Below are positions 1 through 9,092 of a stretch of 64,000 nucleotides of DNA, in pieces. The notes under the pieces were generated by a model, which saw only the letters and a list, made by a program, of their open reading frames with translations, had not been told where the DNA came from and made no database searches. Source of the DNA: Sphingobacterium spiritivorum (lineage in GTDB: Bacteria > Bacteroidota > Bacteroidia > Sphingobacteriales > Sphingobacteriaceae); contig NZ_CP068083.1 in the NCBI RefSeq assembly GCF_016725325.1, positions 2,294,001 to 2,358,000 of the forward strand, in the 5' to 3' direction. The position numbers and the translations under genes are program-made. Position 1 is the first letter of the stretch. Every line of letters begins with the position of its first letter.

Positions 1-1281
1 GTCGTACAGGGAGGTAAAGTTGTGGATGAGGTGATCCAACCATTAGGTTTGCGACATTTTGAACTAAAGGCAGGAGACGGAATGTACCTTAACGGGATTA
101 AGACTCCGATGTATGGTGTGACGCGTCATCAGGATCACTGGGGCAAAGGATCTGCATTATCCAATGCTGATCACGATAAGGATCTCGCTATTATTAAGGA
201 GATTGGTGCTACCACTATCCGTCTGGCACATTATCAGCAATCTGAATACTTTTACGCCAGATGCGATAGCATCGGCTTTATTATCTGGGCGGAGATACCT
301 TTTGTCAATCGCGTAACTACTCAGGAAGAGAACAATGCAAAGCAGCAACTGACAGAATTGATTCGTCAGAATTTTAATCACCCTTCCATTTACGTTTGGG
401 GATTGCACAATGAGGTGTACAGCCCGCAGGCATATACAATCGAACTTACTACCAAGTTAAATGATCTGGCAAAAACAGAGGATCCGGATCGTTATTCTGT
501 TCAGGTAAGCGGATACAATGTCATTGATCATCCTGTTAACAATAATGCAGATATACAGGGTATCAACCATTATTTTGGATGGTATAATGGTAAAATACAG
601 GATGTGGAGCAATGGGCAGATAAGATTACGAAGGATTTTGCCGGCTATAAAATTATTTTTTCAGAGTATGGAGCTGAAGCGAATCCAAAACATCAGCAGG
701 AAGCCGTAGGAGATATTGGTAATCAATGGTCTAATCCAGCCTTTTTCCCGGAAGAATTTTCAACCAAATTTCATGAGATTCATTGGGGTGTAATAGCTAA
801 ACATCCCGTATTTGTGGCCTCATATCTGTGGAATACGTTTGATTTTGCTACACCCATTACTTTTCAGGTAGAGCCACGTAACTATAAAGGAATGGTAACT
901 TTTGACAGAGCATTGAAGAAAGATCCGTTTTACTGGTATAAAGCCAATTGGAGTAAAGAGCCGGTACTTTATCTGACACAGCGCAGAGTAGTGGAAAGAG
1001 GGAATCAGATTACTCCTGTTACAGTATATTCTAATATTGGAAATCCGCAACTGTTTGTCAATGGAGAGGAAGTTAAAACCTTCCGAAAAGGATATACAGA
1101 TGTTCACTATATTTTTGAACAGGTAAAATTAAAAGAAGGTGAAAATATTGTAGAAGTGAAGGGACAAAAAGACGGTAAAACTTTTGAGGATAAAATAACA
1201 TGGCATTATGCAAAAGATAATGCTAAATCTTCGGAAAAGGATGGCCCGAAATCAAATAAATCGGAGCATATTGGTCTCTGA
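1..1281 (+). CDS. Glycoside hydrolase family 2 protein (beta-galactosidase/beta-glucuronidase type), 5' truncated by window edge
   Basis: The reading frame is open to base 1, so the true start and the N-terminal sugar-binding and Ig-like domains lie outside the window. What remains is the GH2 TIM barrel and a C-terminal beta domain. The barrel begins near LNGIKTPMYGVTRHQDH, carries the acid/base Glu in LHNEV (codon at 412) and a nucleophile Glu in FSEYGAEA (codon at 664). After the barrel, roughly the last 100 residues form the extra Ig-like domain (TPVTVYSNIGNPQLFVNGEEV), followed by a polar tail. The enzyme would hydrolyse a beta-galactoside or related beta-glycoside, probably in the periplasm, but the signal peptide is not visible and the substrate cannot be told from this part. 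It ends just before a bidirectional terminator shared with the convergent SDR gene. Confidence 0.9.
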   Translation, partial: VVQGGKVVDEVIQPLGLRHFELKAGDGMYLNGIKTPMYGVTRHQDHWGKGSALSNADHDKDLAIIKEIGATTIRLAHYQQSEYFYARCDSIGFIIWAEIPFVNRVTTQEENNAKQQLTELIRQNFNHPSIYVWGLHNEVYSPQAYTIELTTKLNDLAKTEDPDRYSVQVSGYNVIDHPVNNNADIQGINHYFGWYNGKIQDVEQWADKITKDFAGYKIIFSEYGAEANPKHQQEAVGDIGNQWSNPAFFPEEFSTKFHEIHWGVIAKHPVFVASYLWNTFDFATPITFQVEPRNYKGMVTFDRALKKDPFYWYKANWSKEPVLYLTQRRVVERGNQITPVTVYSNIGNPQLFVNGEEVKTFRKGYTDVHYIFEQVKLKEGENIVEVKGQKDGKTFEDKITWHYAKDNAKSSEKDGPKSNKSEHIGL

Positions 1282-1288
1282 TATACTA

Positions 1289-1328
1289 TAAAACAAAAGC
1301 CAGGCAATTACGTCCGGCTTTTGTTTTA
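1289..1328. terminator. Bidirectional intrinsic terminator
   Basis: A 13-bp perfect stem TAAAACAAAAGCC / GGCTTTTGTTTTA lies between the convergent GH2 and SDR genes. Both strands give a U-rich 3' side, so it can serve both transcripts. Confidence 0.8.
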
Positions 1329-1343
1329 TTAGATACTTGTTTA

Positions 1344-2054
1344 TTATGGAGTGGTATTGGATACGGGCAATATCTTTCCGTTATAATACTTACTTCCATT
1401 TTGTGCGAATTCGGCAATATATCTTCCCATTTCAAAAGCCAGTGTACCTGCTTCTACACCTGGGAAGGCCGTCTCAAACATTTCGGTCTGAGATGATCCG
1501 AGCGCAAGACAATTGACTTTGATCCCTTGCTCTTTAAACTCTTCTGCCAGACATTCCGTCAATACACCCAGAGCGCCTTTACTGGCTGAATAAGCGGATA
1601 GTCCCGGGAATTTTACAGAACCCTGAAAGCCTCCCATACTGCTTATGTTGACGATATGTCCACCGTTTTTCATCAAAGGTGCTACATGTCGGATCATATT
1701 TACATGTCCCAATACGTTTGTCTGAAGCATTGTCGCAAAGTCTTCCGCACTGGTTTCCAAAAAAGGTTTGTACACTAATGCTCCGGCATTATTGATCAGA
1801 ATATCTACACTGTCAAACTTCGACTGAATAAACGGGATCAATATTTCCGGGTAATTATCATACACAATATCAAATTGAGCCGGATATAATTTTCCCCCAT
1901 CGTAATTTAGGGAAGAAGCAATTTCATGTAATTTTCTGAGTTTATCTGCAGATCTTGCTAAAGCGATGACATTATTCTCTTTATTTGCTGTCAGATCTAG
2001 AACTGCCTCAAAGCCGATTCCGCTACTCGCTCCTGTTATAACTATATTTGCCAT
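1344..2054 (-). CDS. Short-chain dehydrogenase/reductase (SDR), classical type
   Basis: A 236-residue NAD(P)-dependent oxidoreductase with a single Rossmann domain. The cofactor loop TGASSGIGFEA is at residues 7-17, the NNAG motif follows near residue 88, and the catalytic Ser and YSASKGAL (Tyr, Lys) lie near residues 138-160. Length is slightly short for classical SDRs (about 250), with a brief C-terminal substrate loop. Its start is 6 bases from the stop of the upstream membrane protein on the same strand, so the two are probably co-transcribed. The substrate cannot be predicted from sequence; SDRs act on many alcohols and ketones. No signal peptide, so cytoplasmic. Confidence 0.9.
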   Translation of the reverse strand: MANIVITGASSGIGFEAVLDLTANKENNVIALARSADKLRKLHEIASSLNYDGGKLYPAQFDIVYDNYPEILIPFIQSKFDSVDILINNAGALVYKPFLETSAEDFATMLQTNVLGHVNMIRHVAPLMKNGGHIVNISSMGGFQGSVKFPGLSAYSASKGALGVLTECLAEEFKEQGIKVNCLALGSSQTEMFETAFPGVEAGTLAFEMGRYIAEFAQNGSKYYNGKILPVSNTTP

Positions 2055-2060
2055 AATAAT

Positions 2061-2975
2061 TTAATCCTCTTCAATTCTGCTCTGTTCCACCTCTTCAGCT
2101 GATGGTAATTTCTCTTCACCCAGACCTTTCGGGTTAAAGACGTAATAAGCACCAGACAATGAAACTAGAGCAGAAATAATATAAAATAATAAACTAATCA
2201 ATACCGCAAGGTGTGAATCCAGATAAAAGATCTTTGCTCCCCACATATATACAATCTCACGCATACCCAGACCACCCACTGAAAAAGGAATGATAGCAAC
2301 CAGAGATGAAGCCAGAAAAAGGAAAAGATAAGGAGAAAATTTTCCGTCAAATCCCAATGCATACAAAATCATAATCGCAGATACTACCTGCATCGACTGT
2401 ACACCTATCGCTTTGATATGTGTTCTGAAAAACCGGGGTTTGAAATCCGGAAAAAACTTCCATATTACAAGATAATAGACTACTGTACCCGATATAAAGC
2501 ATGCAGCTGTAAGGGCATTTGGTATCTTAAGTTGTGGCATGAACATGATCAGTACAGCTATAATAAGGCATAAAGCCCACAATCCGCTAAGACGGTCAAA
2601 AAACAAGGCGCTCAATAGTTTCCGGCCTTTGATTTTGAACTTTTTGCGAAGAAAATAGATTTTATAACCATCCCCTCCAATACCCCCGGGTAGAAAGAGA
2701 TTGTAAAATAAACCTAGCTGATACAGTTTGAAATTATATTTTTCACTTACATCCAGGCCTATTCCTTTTAGAAAACTAAGTAATCTGGAAGACGAAATAA
2801 ATATAGAAAGTAGGAAGGCTAAAAATGCGAGGAATAAAAATAATGGATTACTATTGCGGATGGCTTCTACCAGATCCTTTATATCGACTTTGCTGAATAC
2901 CCAGTACAAAGCTCCTATAGTGACAACAACTTTGAGTATGTTTTTAAGAATATTCCAGTATTTCTTTTTGTTCAT
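2061..2975 (-). CDS. Integral membrane protein, lysylphosphatidylglycerol synthase TM-region family (YbhN/UPF0104-like)
   Basis: A 304-residue inner-membrane protein with about seven or eight hydrophobic helices. It shows the family's typical motifs: an early LFLPGGIGGDGYKIYF segment, then FFDRLSGLWAL, and a late PFSVGGLGMRE segment near residue 235. These belong to the transmembrane part of the lysylphosphatidylglycerol synthase/flippase-like superfamily (PF03706). The catalytic cytosolic aminoacyltransferase domain of MprF is absent, so it is not itself an aminoacyl-PG synthase; a lipid-transport role is possible but inferred. It ends with a charged tail (EEVEQSRIEED). The SDR gene follows after 6 bases, suggesting an operon. 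Confidence 0.85.
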   Translation of the reverse strand: MNKKKYWNILKNILKVVVTIGALYWVFSKVDIKDLVEAIRNSNPLFLFLAFLAFLLSIFISSSRLLSFLKGIGLDVSEKYNFKLYQLGLFYNLFLPGGIGGDGYKIYFLRKKFKIKGRKLLSALFFDRLSGLWALCLIIAVLIMFMPQLKIPNALTAACFISGTVVYYLVIWKFFPDFKPRFFRTHIKAIGVQSMQVVSAIMILYALGFDGKFSPYLFLFLASSLVAIIPFSVGGLGMREIVYMWGAKIFYLDSHLAVLISLLFYIISALVSLSGAYYVFNPKGLGEEKLPSAEEVEQSRIEED

Positions 2976-3049
2976 GTGTATGTAAAACTAATCACTTGCA
3001 GAGATTAGCGGCTCAAAGGTAATAAAAACTTCAGGTCCTGTAAAGGAGA

Positions 3050-3379
3050 TTACATGTTAAACATAGGATAAATCCGGGTGTAGAGCATTATCAGATATCC
3101 GATCAGCATTAAAGCAGAAAGAGAAAAAAGCCAGTTGATGTCTGTTTTTTTATACTTTTCTTTAAGCATGGTTATCAGTAGAATAACAAATATGGTGAAA
3201 AGTAAAAATGGAAATATCAAAAACCATTTATGTTCAAAATATACATATGATTGGTCTAATTGTTGAGATTTTCCGGATATAAATGGAAAGGCAGCAAGCC
3301 CCAGAATGATAATGAACAATCGCAATAAAACTTTTGCAACCAATTTGCTTGTGGTATGATTTTTGGAATGCTCGTTCAT
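3050..3379 (-). CDS. Small three-TM membrane protein of unknown function
   Basis: About 109 residues from the ATG at 3379 (MNEHSKNHTTS). A longer reading with 11 extra residues (MYVCKYTKYKT) is possible but would run into the promoter of the divergent lipoprotein gene, so the shorter start is preferred. Three hydrophobic helices are visible: VLLRLFIIILGLAAFPFI, WFLIFPFLLFTIFVILLI and WLFSLSALMLIGYLIML, with a Gln/Tyr-containing loop between the first two that is likely periplasmic. I do not recognise the family. It precedes the TM-family and SDR genes on the same strand but is 74 bases away from them. Confidence 0.6.
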   Translation of the reverse strand: MNEHSKNHTTSKLVAKVLLRLFIIILGLAAFPFISGKSQQLDQSYVYFEHKWFLIFPFLLFTIFVILLITMLKEKYKKTDINWLFSLSALMLIGYLIMLYTRIYPMFNM

Positions 3380-3393
3380 GGTTTTGTATTTTG

Positions 3394-3401
3394 TATATTT
3401 G
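3394..3401 (+). promoter_or_regulatory. Bacteroidota -7 box (TATATTTG) for the lipocalin-like lipoprotein gene
   Basis: TATATTTG matches the Bacteroidota TAnnTTTG element and lies 37 bases before the ATG at 3439. No clear -33 TTTG is seen at the usual distance, so the assignment is tentative. Confidence 0.5.
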
Positions 3402-3438
3402 CAAACATACAAAGATTGATTTATATAATTCTTAAACT

Positions 3439-4005
3439 ATGCGTAAACATATTTTGACTTTCGTAGCGATCCTAGCAGGTGTTTTCTTGTTTTCATCGTG
3501 CGGAGCACAGAGAAAGACTACGTCTTCTTCAGGTAGCTCCAGTTCTTCCAGCACAGAAGTAAATGACGGACCAAGTGCCTCTCAATGGAAAGGTGGTGTA
3601 AAAGGTACATGGATTCTGAATACCATTACCCGTGAGAACATCCCGGCTGCTTATACTATTAAAACTGTATTCGAAGAAGCTCCTGCTGAGTGTTTTGAAG
3701 GAAGTGTATGGAATTTTCCATCCAATGGTAAAGGAAGTATAGAATTTACAGCAGAAGGTACGTTGTGTGCTAAAGGAGCTGTCCGTAATATTGTATGGTC
3801 AATCTACAACCCTGGAAAAATGGGCGGACAACCACAGTTTCAATTCAAAAAAATCTATTCAGGAGATAAGGCCAGAAATGTTACTACAGGATACCGTATG
3901 GATCTTTCCTTTTCTGACGGAGAAAAACTGGTCATGAAAATGCCTGTTCAGTTGGATAATGGTACTGGTTATTTAGTCTTTAATTTTTCAAAAGGAGATA
4001 GATAA
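3439..4005 (+). CDS. Lipoprotein with lipocalin-like beta-barrel domain
   Basis: A 188-residue lipoprotein. The signal peptide MRKHILTFVAILAGVFLFSSC ends in a lipobox (LFSSC), followed by a low-complexity Ser/Thr linker (about residues 27-40) that would act as a tether. The rest is beta-rich, beginning with WKGGVKGTWILNTITREN, a pattern seen in lipocalin-like proteins of Bacteroidota: a Gly-x-Trp near the first strand and a late strand YLVFNFSK. Ligand and function are unknown. The gene stands alone between a divergent membrane protein and its own terminator. Family assignment is by pattern and is moderate; being a lipoprotein is clear. Confidence 0.8.
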   Translation: MRKHILTFVAILAGVFLFSSCGAQRKTTSSSGSSSSSSTEVNDGPSASQWKGGVKGTWILNTITRENIPAAYTIKTVFEEAPAECFEGSVWNFPSNGKGSIEFTAEGTLCAKGAVRNIVWSIYNPGKMGGQPQFQFKKIYSGDKARNVTTGYRMDLSFSDGEKLVMKMPVQLDNGTGYLVFNFSKGDR

Positions 4006-4033
4006 GTATCTGAATAAAGATAATAATATGGAA

Positions 4034-4062
4034 AACGCAGGCGATATCACCTGCGTTTTTTT
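4034..4062 (+). terminator. Intrinsic terminator after the lipocalin-like gene
   Basis: Stem AACGCAGG / CCTGCGTT with an 8-nt loop, followed by a run of T. Confidence 0.85.
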
Positions 4063-4184
4063 GTGCTGTATTTTACGGTTTTGTACTAAAAAACTGTACT
4101 TTGAGCTGTCAGTGCATAAAAGAAAAAATGGCAGTGGAAGATTAAAATTGACCTTTATTGTGTTGTAACATGTATTTTTTATTC

Positions 4185-4207
4185 AAATGTTCTAAATTGG
4201 AACATTT
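4185..4207. repeat. Perfect inverted repeat upstream of the coiled-coil membrane protein
   Basis: AAATGTTC and GAACATTT flank a 7-base spacer, about 65 bases before the ATG at 4274. It could be an operator for a dimeric regulator or, because Ts follow, a weak terminator. The 268-base gap that contains it holds no gene. Confidence 0.55.
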
Positions 4208-4273
4208 TTTGCTTGTGTCAAAGATGCAAATCATCCATCTATGAAAGCAGAAATGAATGGTTAATTAATAATT

Positions 4274-5206
4274 ATGGAAATGGTAGATGAAGTAAGGGAA
4301 AAGGAAAAAGAGGGACAAAGAAAGAGAGATAGTTCAAAGATTTATTTTTTTATAATCGCAATAGCTGCTTTGCTGGCAACTAATATCTATTTCTACGTAA
4401 AGTTCAGGTCTTCCGGGGAGAAAGTTTATACACTAACGGTGCAGAAGGAAAGTCTGCAGATTGAGATAGATAGAATAGAAGCAGAATTGGATAATCTGAA
4501 TGAGGAGAATGTTGCTTTAAGTGAAGCAATGAAAAAATCCGAATTACAGGCGCGTAAAATTATTGCGGATCTGCGTAAGGAGCTGGAAGCAAATGTGCTG
4601 ACTACTGAACAACTCAATCAGGCCCGAAAAATAGTGGCATCCTTAAAGGTAGATGTGTCCGGACTGAAAACAGATATAGCTGATCTGAAAGCAAAGAATG
4701 AAATGCTTGAAAAGGAGAATGAAATTCTCAATAGTAAAGTCTCGGAGGGAGAATCAAAAATTAGTGGGCTCACGGCACATAATTCTGACTTAAAAGATAA
4801 AGTAACAACAGCCTCTGCAGTTAAAGTGTCTAATATTACTATCAACGGCCTTCAGGAAAAAAGAAAAGGACGTGTGGAAGTAGAGACAAGAGCTAAGCGT
4901 GTAGATAAGTTAGAGATCAATTTTACTATAGCAGATAATACGCTGGCTAAGACAGGCGCCAAGGAAATCTTTGTAAGAATTATTAATCCTCAGGGTAATC
5001 TTATTGCACAATCAAACGACATTTTCTATGTCCACGGAGAGAAACTTCAGTACACGTTTAAGGAAAGTATCAACTTTACAAATAACGGTGAGGAGTACAA
5101 GTTTTTGTGGCAGGAAGAGAGTAAAGATTTTGCAAAAGGAGCTTATACCATATTGCTCTATGCGGACAATGCTATAATGGGCAGATCCAGTGTAATACTG
5201 AAGTAA
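4274..5206 (+). CDS. Membrane-anchored coiled-coil protein of unknown function
   Basis: A 310-residue protein with a short charged cytoplasmic N-terminus, one TM helix (IYFFIIAIAALLATNIYFYV, about residues 23-42) and a long coiled coil of about 130 residues (roughly 50-180) with heptads rich in Leu, Ile, Glu and Lys. The C-terminal domain of about 125 residues is beta-rich (RVDKLEINFTIADNTLA; GAYTILLYADNAIMG). By topology the coiled coil and C-terminal domain should face the periplasm. No catalytic motif is seen. Such proteins occur in Bacteroidota genomes as hypotheticals; a scaffold or envelope role is only a guess. The gene is monocistronic and ends at a strong bidirectional terminator. 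Confidence 0.75.
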   Translation: MEMVDEVREKEKEGQRKRDSSKIYFFIIAIAALLATNIYFYVKFRSSGEKVYTLTVQKESLQIEIDRIEAELDNLNEENVALSEAMKKSELQARKIIADLRKELEANVLTTEQLNQARKIVASLKVDVSGLKTDIADLKAKNEMLEKENEILNSKVSEGESKISGLTAHNSDLKDKVTTASAVKVSNITINGLQEKRKGRVEVETRAKRVDKLEINFTIADNTLAKTGAKEIFVRIINPQGNLIAQSNDIFYVHGEKLQYTFKESINFTNNGEEYKFLWQEESKDFAKGAYTILLYADNAIMGRSSVILK

Positions 5207-5230
5207 TAAGATCTTAGTACAAACTAAACT

Positions 5231-5277
5231 AAACAATAAAAGGGTTTTGTAGTAATACAAAGCCCTTTTTATTGTTT
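5231..5277. terminator. Bidirectional intrinsic terminator
   Basis: Long stem AAACAATAAAAGGG / CCCTTTTtATTGTTT with an inner TTTGT/ACAAA pairing, between the convergent coiled-coil gene and the histidine kinase gene. Confidence 0.85.
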
Positions 5278-5307
5278 AATAGCAGACGGCTAACGGCATT
5301 GTAACGG

Positions 5308-8300
5308 TTAGATATCTTTAATCATTGTATGGTAAAATGGAATATGTATAATAAATACTGTTCCTTTTCCCTGTGTAGTTTTGAAATCTATAGTTCCCCG
5401 CATACCTTCAATGGTTTGTTTAACGAAAGCGAGACCCAGACCGGTTCCTGAACTCTTGGTTGTAAAATTAGCCTGGAAAATCTTGGGTAGTGCTTCATCC
5501 GATATTCCGTTTCCATTATCGGTGATATGTATTTCGACCATTTCATTCGGATTAGCATAGATCTCAAAGTCAATTTTGAGTTTTCTGCGCCCCAGACCAG
5601 CCTCAATTGCATTCTTGATAAGATTATTAAAAGTTCTCAATAACTGATCCTTATCTCCCAATACAAATATTTCATTAGAATCAGCATGATTGGTAACGGT
5701 AATCTTAGCCTGTGTATTTGTGCTGTAAAATGAAACGGACTTGTTAATCTTTTGAATAATGTTCACCTTTTCAAACCGGGTATCCGGAAGTTTGGCAAAT
5801 GCTGAAAATTCACTTGCAATATGAGATAAGCTGTCTATCTGCTCGATAAATGAAGTCGAGATCCGATTAAAGCGTTCTTCAAAGCGCGGATCATTTTCCT
5901 TATAGGATCGGGATAACTGCTGAATTCCAAGTTTCATAGGAGTCAGCGGATTTTTAATTTCATGAGCGATCTGTTTGGCCATTTCTCTCCATGCAGCCTC
6001 CCGCTCTATACCCATCAGCTTCTTAGAGTTTTCCTCCAGTTTGATCAGCATAAAGTTGTATTCTTTGACCAATGCACCTACCTCATCATTACGTTGCCAG
6101 AAAAGTGGTTCATTCTGTTTACCTACATTTGTCTGCGACAATTTCTTACCGATCATTACCAGAGGAGCAGTAATCTTATTGGAAATATACACCGCAAAGA
6201 AGCCAAATGCAATAATAATGATCGTGTAGATATTGATCAGCGTATTGAGCAACAGATTGATACTGGTACTTTCTTCCTTTTTAGATGCAAAATAAGGTAT
6301 ATTCAGGTAATAGGCGATCTGATAATCGGCATTACGGATACTTGCATAGCTGGAGGAGAATTCGAAATCACCAACTCTTTCAGGTTCAATTGTCTCCGTC
6401 TTTTTGATTAACGATAGTTTTTTGTATGCTGTAGGGTTGATAAAAGTCGAGAAGAGCTTCAAATCATAGATCTTAGGTTGAGATGAATAGATCAGCCGTC
6501 CATTCCGATTGAACAATGTAAAATCCGTGGTCATGGCTTGTGATAGAATATTAAGATAAGACTCTACAGTTTCCTTACTATTCATGCTCTCAGCCGAGTT
6601 CATCATATTCTCCAGTTTCCGGGAGACTTCGGCAATATATTTTATACGGTTATTTTCTCTTTCATGACTCAGCCTCGAGTTTATATTGTAGAAAGCCAAT
6701 GCACCCGAGATGAGAATCGCAAATATGATAGATACGATAAATATGGTCTGAATCCTTGTACTATACTGAATGGTATTTTTAAGGATCATAAAATGGTATT
6801 TGATACTCTTTAGCCTGAAAGATTTCTGCGTCATCGTCTGGATCAGGTAAATCACAATATCGACAATGCTAAAGAAAACAAAAAGAAGTACAAAAAAGAA
6901 ACAGGTAACAGCCAGATAGTCATAAAAATTCTGATTGGCCCGACTAATCACCAACGTAGTATGGCTGTCCGGACGATACATCAGGTGAAAATAATCTCCC
7001 GGCTCATCAATTTCTATAAACTTACCTACTTTGTCAGGAAATTTACTGTCAGCACTTGGATACGTATATTTACCATATTGGGTCACCAGCTGCTTATCTT
7101 TATAGAGAGCAAAAGAGTTATTCAGAAAGGACTCCTGCTGTAATGAAGTGGTACGGCTGTCTGACAGAATCTCCGGATAAGGCAAGATGTAACTGAAGGC
7201 TCTGTTCTTGAGATTTAAGAAGATATTGGCTGTTGTATTATCTCCTAACGGCAGGTTTAAGGTCATGAAGTATTCATGTGTACCCAATTCACTTTTCACC
7301 CGGTAGAAGCTCTCTGTTACTTTGATAGAATTGTTAATAACCTTCTCTCTGTATTCTTCGAATTTATTATTAGGGTAATTATCTAGTGGGATATTATTTG
7401 CATAGTAATACCCGTTAAAATCAAATTTAGACAAGTATCCGCTCAGGTATTTTTTCTTAATAAAATCTGTTATTTCGATGGCATTCTGCTGATTTGCAGA
7501 AAGTCGGAATAAGTGTTGAAGCTGCTCATCGTTTTTCATGGATTTTTCAATATCCATAAATAAGGAAATGGCATTGGTGTCATCTTCTGCTTCCAGATTA
7601 CTAAGCACTAATTTCATACTCTCCAGCTTTTTTATTTTCATGTATTTATCATGATTAATAGAAGAGAAGAGCGCAACGATAACAAGTATGACTATATAGA
7701 AAGAAAAGCGGTACTGACCCAAAGCATATTTTCTCAGGAAAATAAGCAGTATAAGAATGCCAAGTAGAACATTATTGATACTGTTTTCTCCCAACAGAGC
7801 ATATACGATCATGGAGAATATCAATACAGCCAGTTGAATGTTTAGCTTGATACTGACCTGTTCGAATAACTGATCAATAAGCCGCAAAAGAATATCGATA
7901 TAAAAGAACAAAGAGAGTATCGCCAGACAGAGGTTAAACAGGTTTAACCAGCTGTATTTACTCAGATCCGCTATTTTTGAAAAATCATAACTCACAATAG
8001 AGGTATGTGTGATCAGACTGCCCAGATGCTTAAAGAGCAGGTTGTAGAAAAAGTAAATACTGAATACAAGAAGACCGGATATCACATACGGAATAATCTT
8101 CTTTTTCAGCTGAGGTGGCAGAATAAGTTTGTCCGATACAGAATGTATAAATGCGAGACACCAGAGGCAACTCAGATTCGTTAATGTAAGTGCCCACAGG
8201 TTTGGAAAAACCGAATTATACGCATAGTATTTAGGGTCGAATATTCCCAGACTGGAGTGCATGGCGAGCCAGTTACTCTGCAGATCGATGAAACGGAGGG

Positions 8301-9057
8301 AAGAGAGAACCGATACAAATATAAAAACTCCAAGCCACGCAAATCCCTTCTTAGCCAGATTCAGGCATATATTGTGGGTAAGGATAATAAAACAGAACAT
8401 TGCAGATACCCAACAAATAAATTGGAGGAAGATAAATACATTATCATGTTTTCCACTCTTTAACTTTACAGAGAATAAATAGGTTCCGTCCTTACTATAC
8501 ACATTCTGTATATTCTGTATATCCGTATAGTCAGCTATCTCCAGATTGGAGTCATCTATGAGCTGTTTATTGAAGGTATTTTTCAGATACTCATTATTAC
8601 TGTTGAATAGACGTTTTACGAGTACAAGAGCGAGTATATTGACATCTCCGGCTGTTTTCTTTTTCACGACAAAGGACCGGTTATTTTCGATCATATAGGT
8701 CGTATTTGACTTGAGTCCTGCATCAGTCACAGGTACGTACACATCCGTACTCCAGAGTACAGGCTTGCTATCTTTGTACAGATAGAGGAATACTCCTTTT
8801 TCGGATGCAAATTTTTCCAGTATATCTGCAGATTGCAGAGGAAACTGTTCCACATTCTTAAATGTCTTCATTATGGTGGAATCTGCAAACAGATCCTCAA
8901 TGATACTTTCTTTTTTGTGGATATTGGCGGTAAGCTCATTTTTATCCAGCTCCAACATATCTTTGTCCGTAATAGTAAGATGTATCGTGAGGGCTGTGCC
9001 CATGAAGGAGATCGTAAGAATAAGAAGGAGTATACGTATTTTCGTCGTTAATTGCAC
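5308..9057 (-). CDS. Large multi-transmembrane sensor histidine kinase
   Basis: About 1,250 residues. The N-terminal part has a TM helix, an extracytoplasmic segment and a block of about eight TM helices (roughly residues 225-475). A second extracytoplasmic region, two TM helices, a third sensor region and a last TM helix follow. A HAMP-like linker leads to the H-box AHEIKNPLTPMKL (His near residue 1045), the N-box LIKNAIEAG, G1 ITDNGNGIS and G2 SGTGLGLAF. The AWREMAKQIAHEIKNPLTP segment resembles NtrY-type kinases. The frame is open upstream to a GTG at 9102, but that codon lies inside the terminator hairpin of sdhB; I prefer the GTG at 9057, giving VQLTTKIRILLL directly before the first TM. 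No response regulator is adjacent, so the partner is unknown. Confidence 0.9.
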   Translation of the reverse strand: MQLTTKIRILLLILTISFMGTALTIHLTITDKDMLELDKNELTANIHKKESIIEDLFADSTIMKTFKNVEQFPLQSADILEKFASEKGVFLYLYKDSKPVLWSTDVYVPVTDAGLKSNTTYMIENNRSFVVKKKTAGDVNILALVLVKRLFNSNNEYLKNTFNKQLIDDSNLEIADYTDIQNIQNVYSKDGTYLFSVKLKSGKHDNVFIFLQFICWVSAMFCFIILTHNICLNLAKKGFAWLGVFIFVSVLSSLRFIDLQSNWLAMHSSLGIFDPKYYAYNSVFPNLWALTLTNLSCLWCLAFIHSVSDKLILPPQLKKKIIPYVISGLLVFSIYFFYNLLFKHLGSLITHTSIVSYDFSKIADLSKYSWLNLFNLCLAILSLFFYIDILLRLIDQLFEQVSIKLNIQLAVLIFSMIVYALLGENSINNVLLGILILLIFLRKYALGQYRFSFYIVILVIVALFSSINHDKYMKIKKLESMKLVLSNLEAEDDTNAISLFMDIEKSMKNDEQLQHLFRLSANQQNAIEITDFIKKKYLSGYLSKFDFNGYYYANNIPLDNYPNNKFEEYREKVINNSIKVTESFYRVKSELGTHEYFMTLNLPLGDNTTANIFLNLKNRAFSYILPYPEILSDSRTTSLQQESFLNNSFALYKDKQLVTQYGKYTYPSADSKFPDKVGKFIEIDEPGDYFHLMYRPDSHTTLVISRANQNFYDYLAVTCFFFVLLFVFFSIVDIVIYLIQTMTQKSFRLKSIKYHFMILKNTIQYSTRIQTIFIVSIIFAILISGALAFYNINSRLSHERENNRIKYIAEVSRKLENMMNSAESMNSKETVESYLNILSQAMTTDFTLFNRNGRLIYSSQPKIYDLKLFSTFINPTAYKKLSLIKKTETIEPERVGDFEFSSSYASIRNADYQIAYYLNIPYFASKKEESTSINLLLNTLINIYTIIIIAFGFFAVYISNKITAPLVMIGKKLSQTNVGKQNEPLFWQRNDEVGALVKEYNFMLIKLEENSKKLMGIEREAAWREMAKQIAHEIKNPLTPMKLGIQQLSRSYKENDPRFEERFNRISTSFIEQIDSLSHIASEFSAFAKLPDTRFEKVNIIQKINKSVSFYSTNTQAKITVTNHADSNEIFVLGDKDQLLRTFNNLIKNAIEAGLGRRKLKIDFEIYANPNEMVEIHITDNGNGISDEALPKIFQANFTTKSSGTGLGLAFVKQTIEGMRGTIDFKTTQGKGTVFIIHIPFYHTMIKDI

Positions 9058-9092
9058 AGCTATAAAAGATTTACGTAAGTAAATATAAAAAA

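Noticed and set aside
5962..6411. 149-codon plus-strand ORF
   Set aside because: Antisense to the histidine kinase core.
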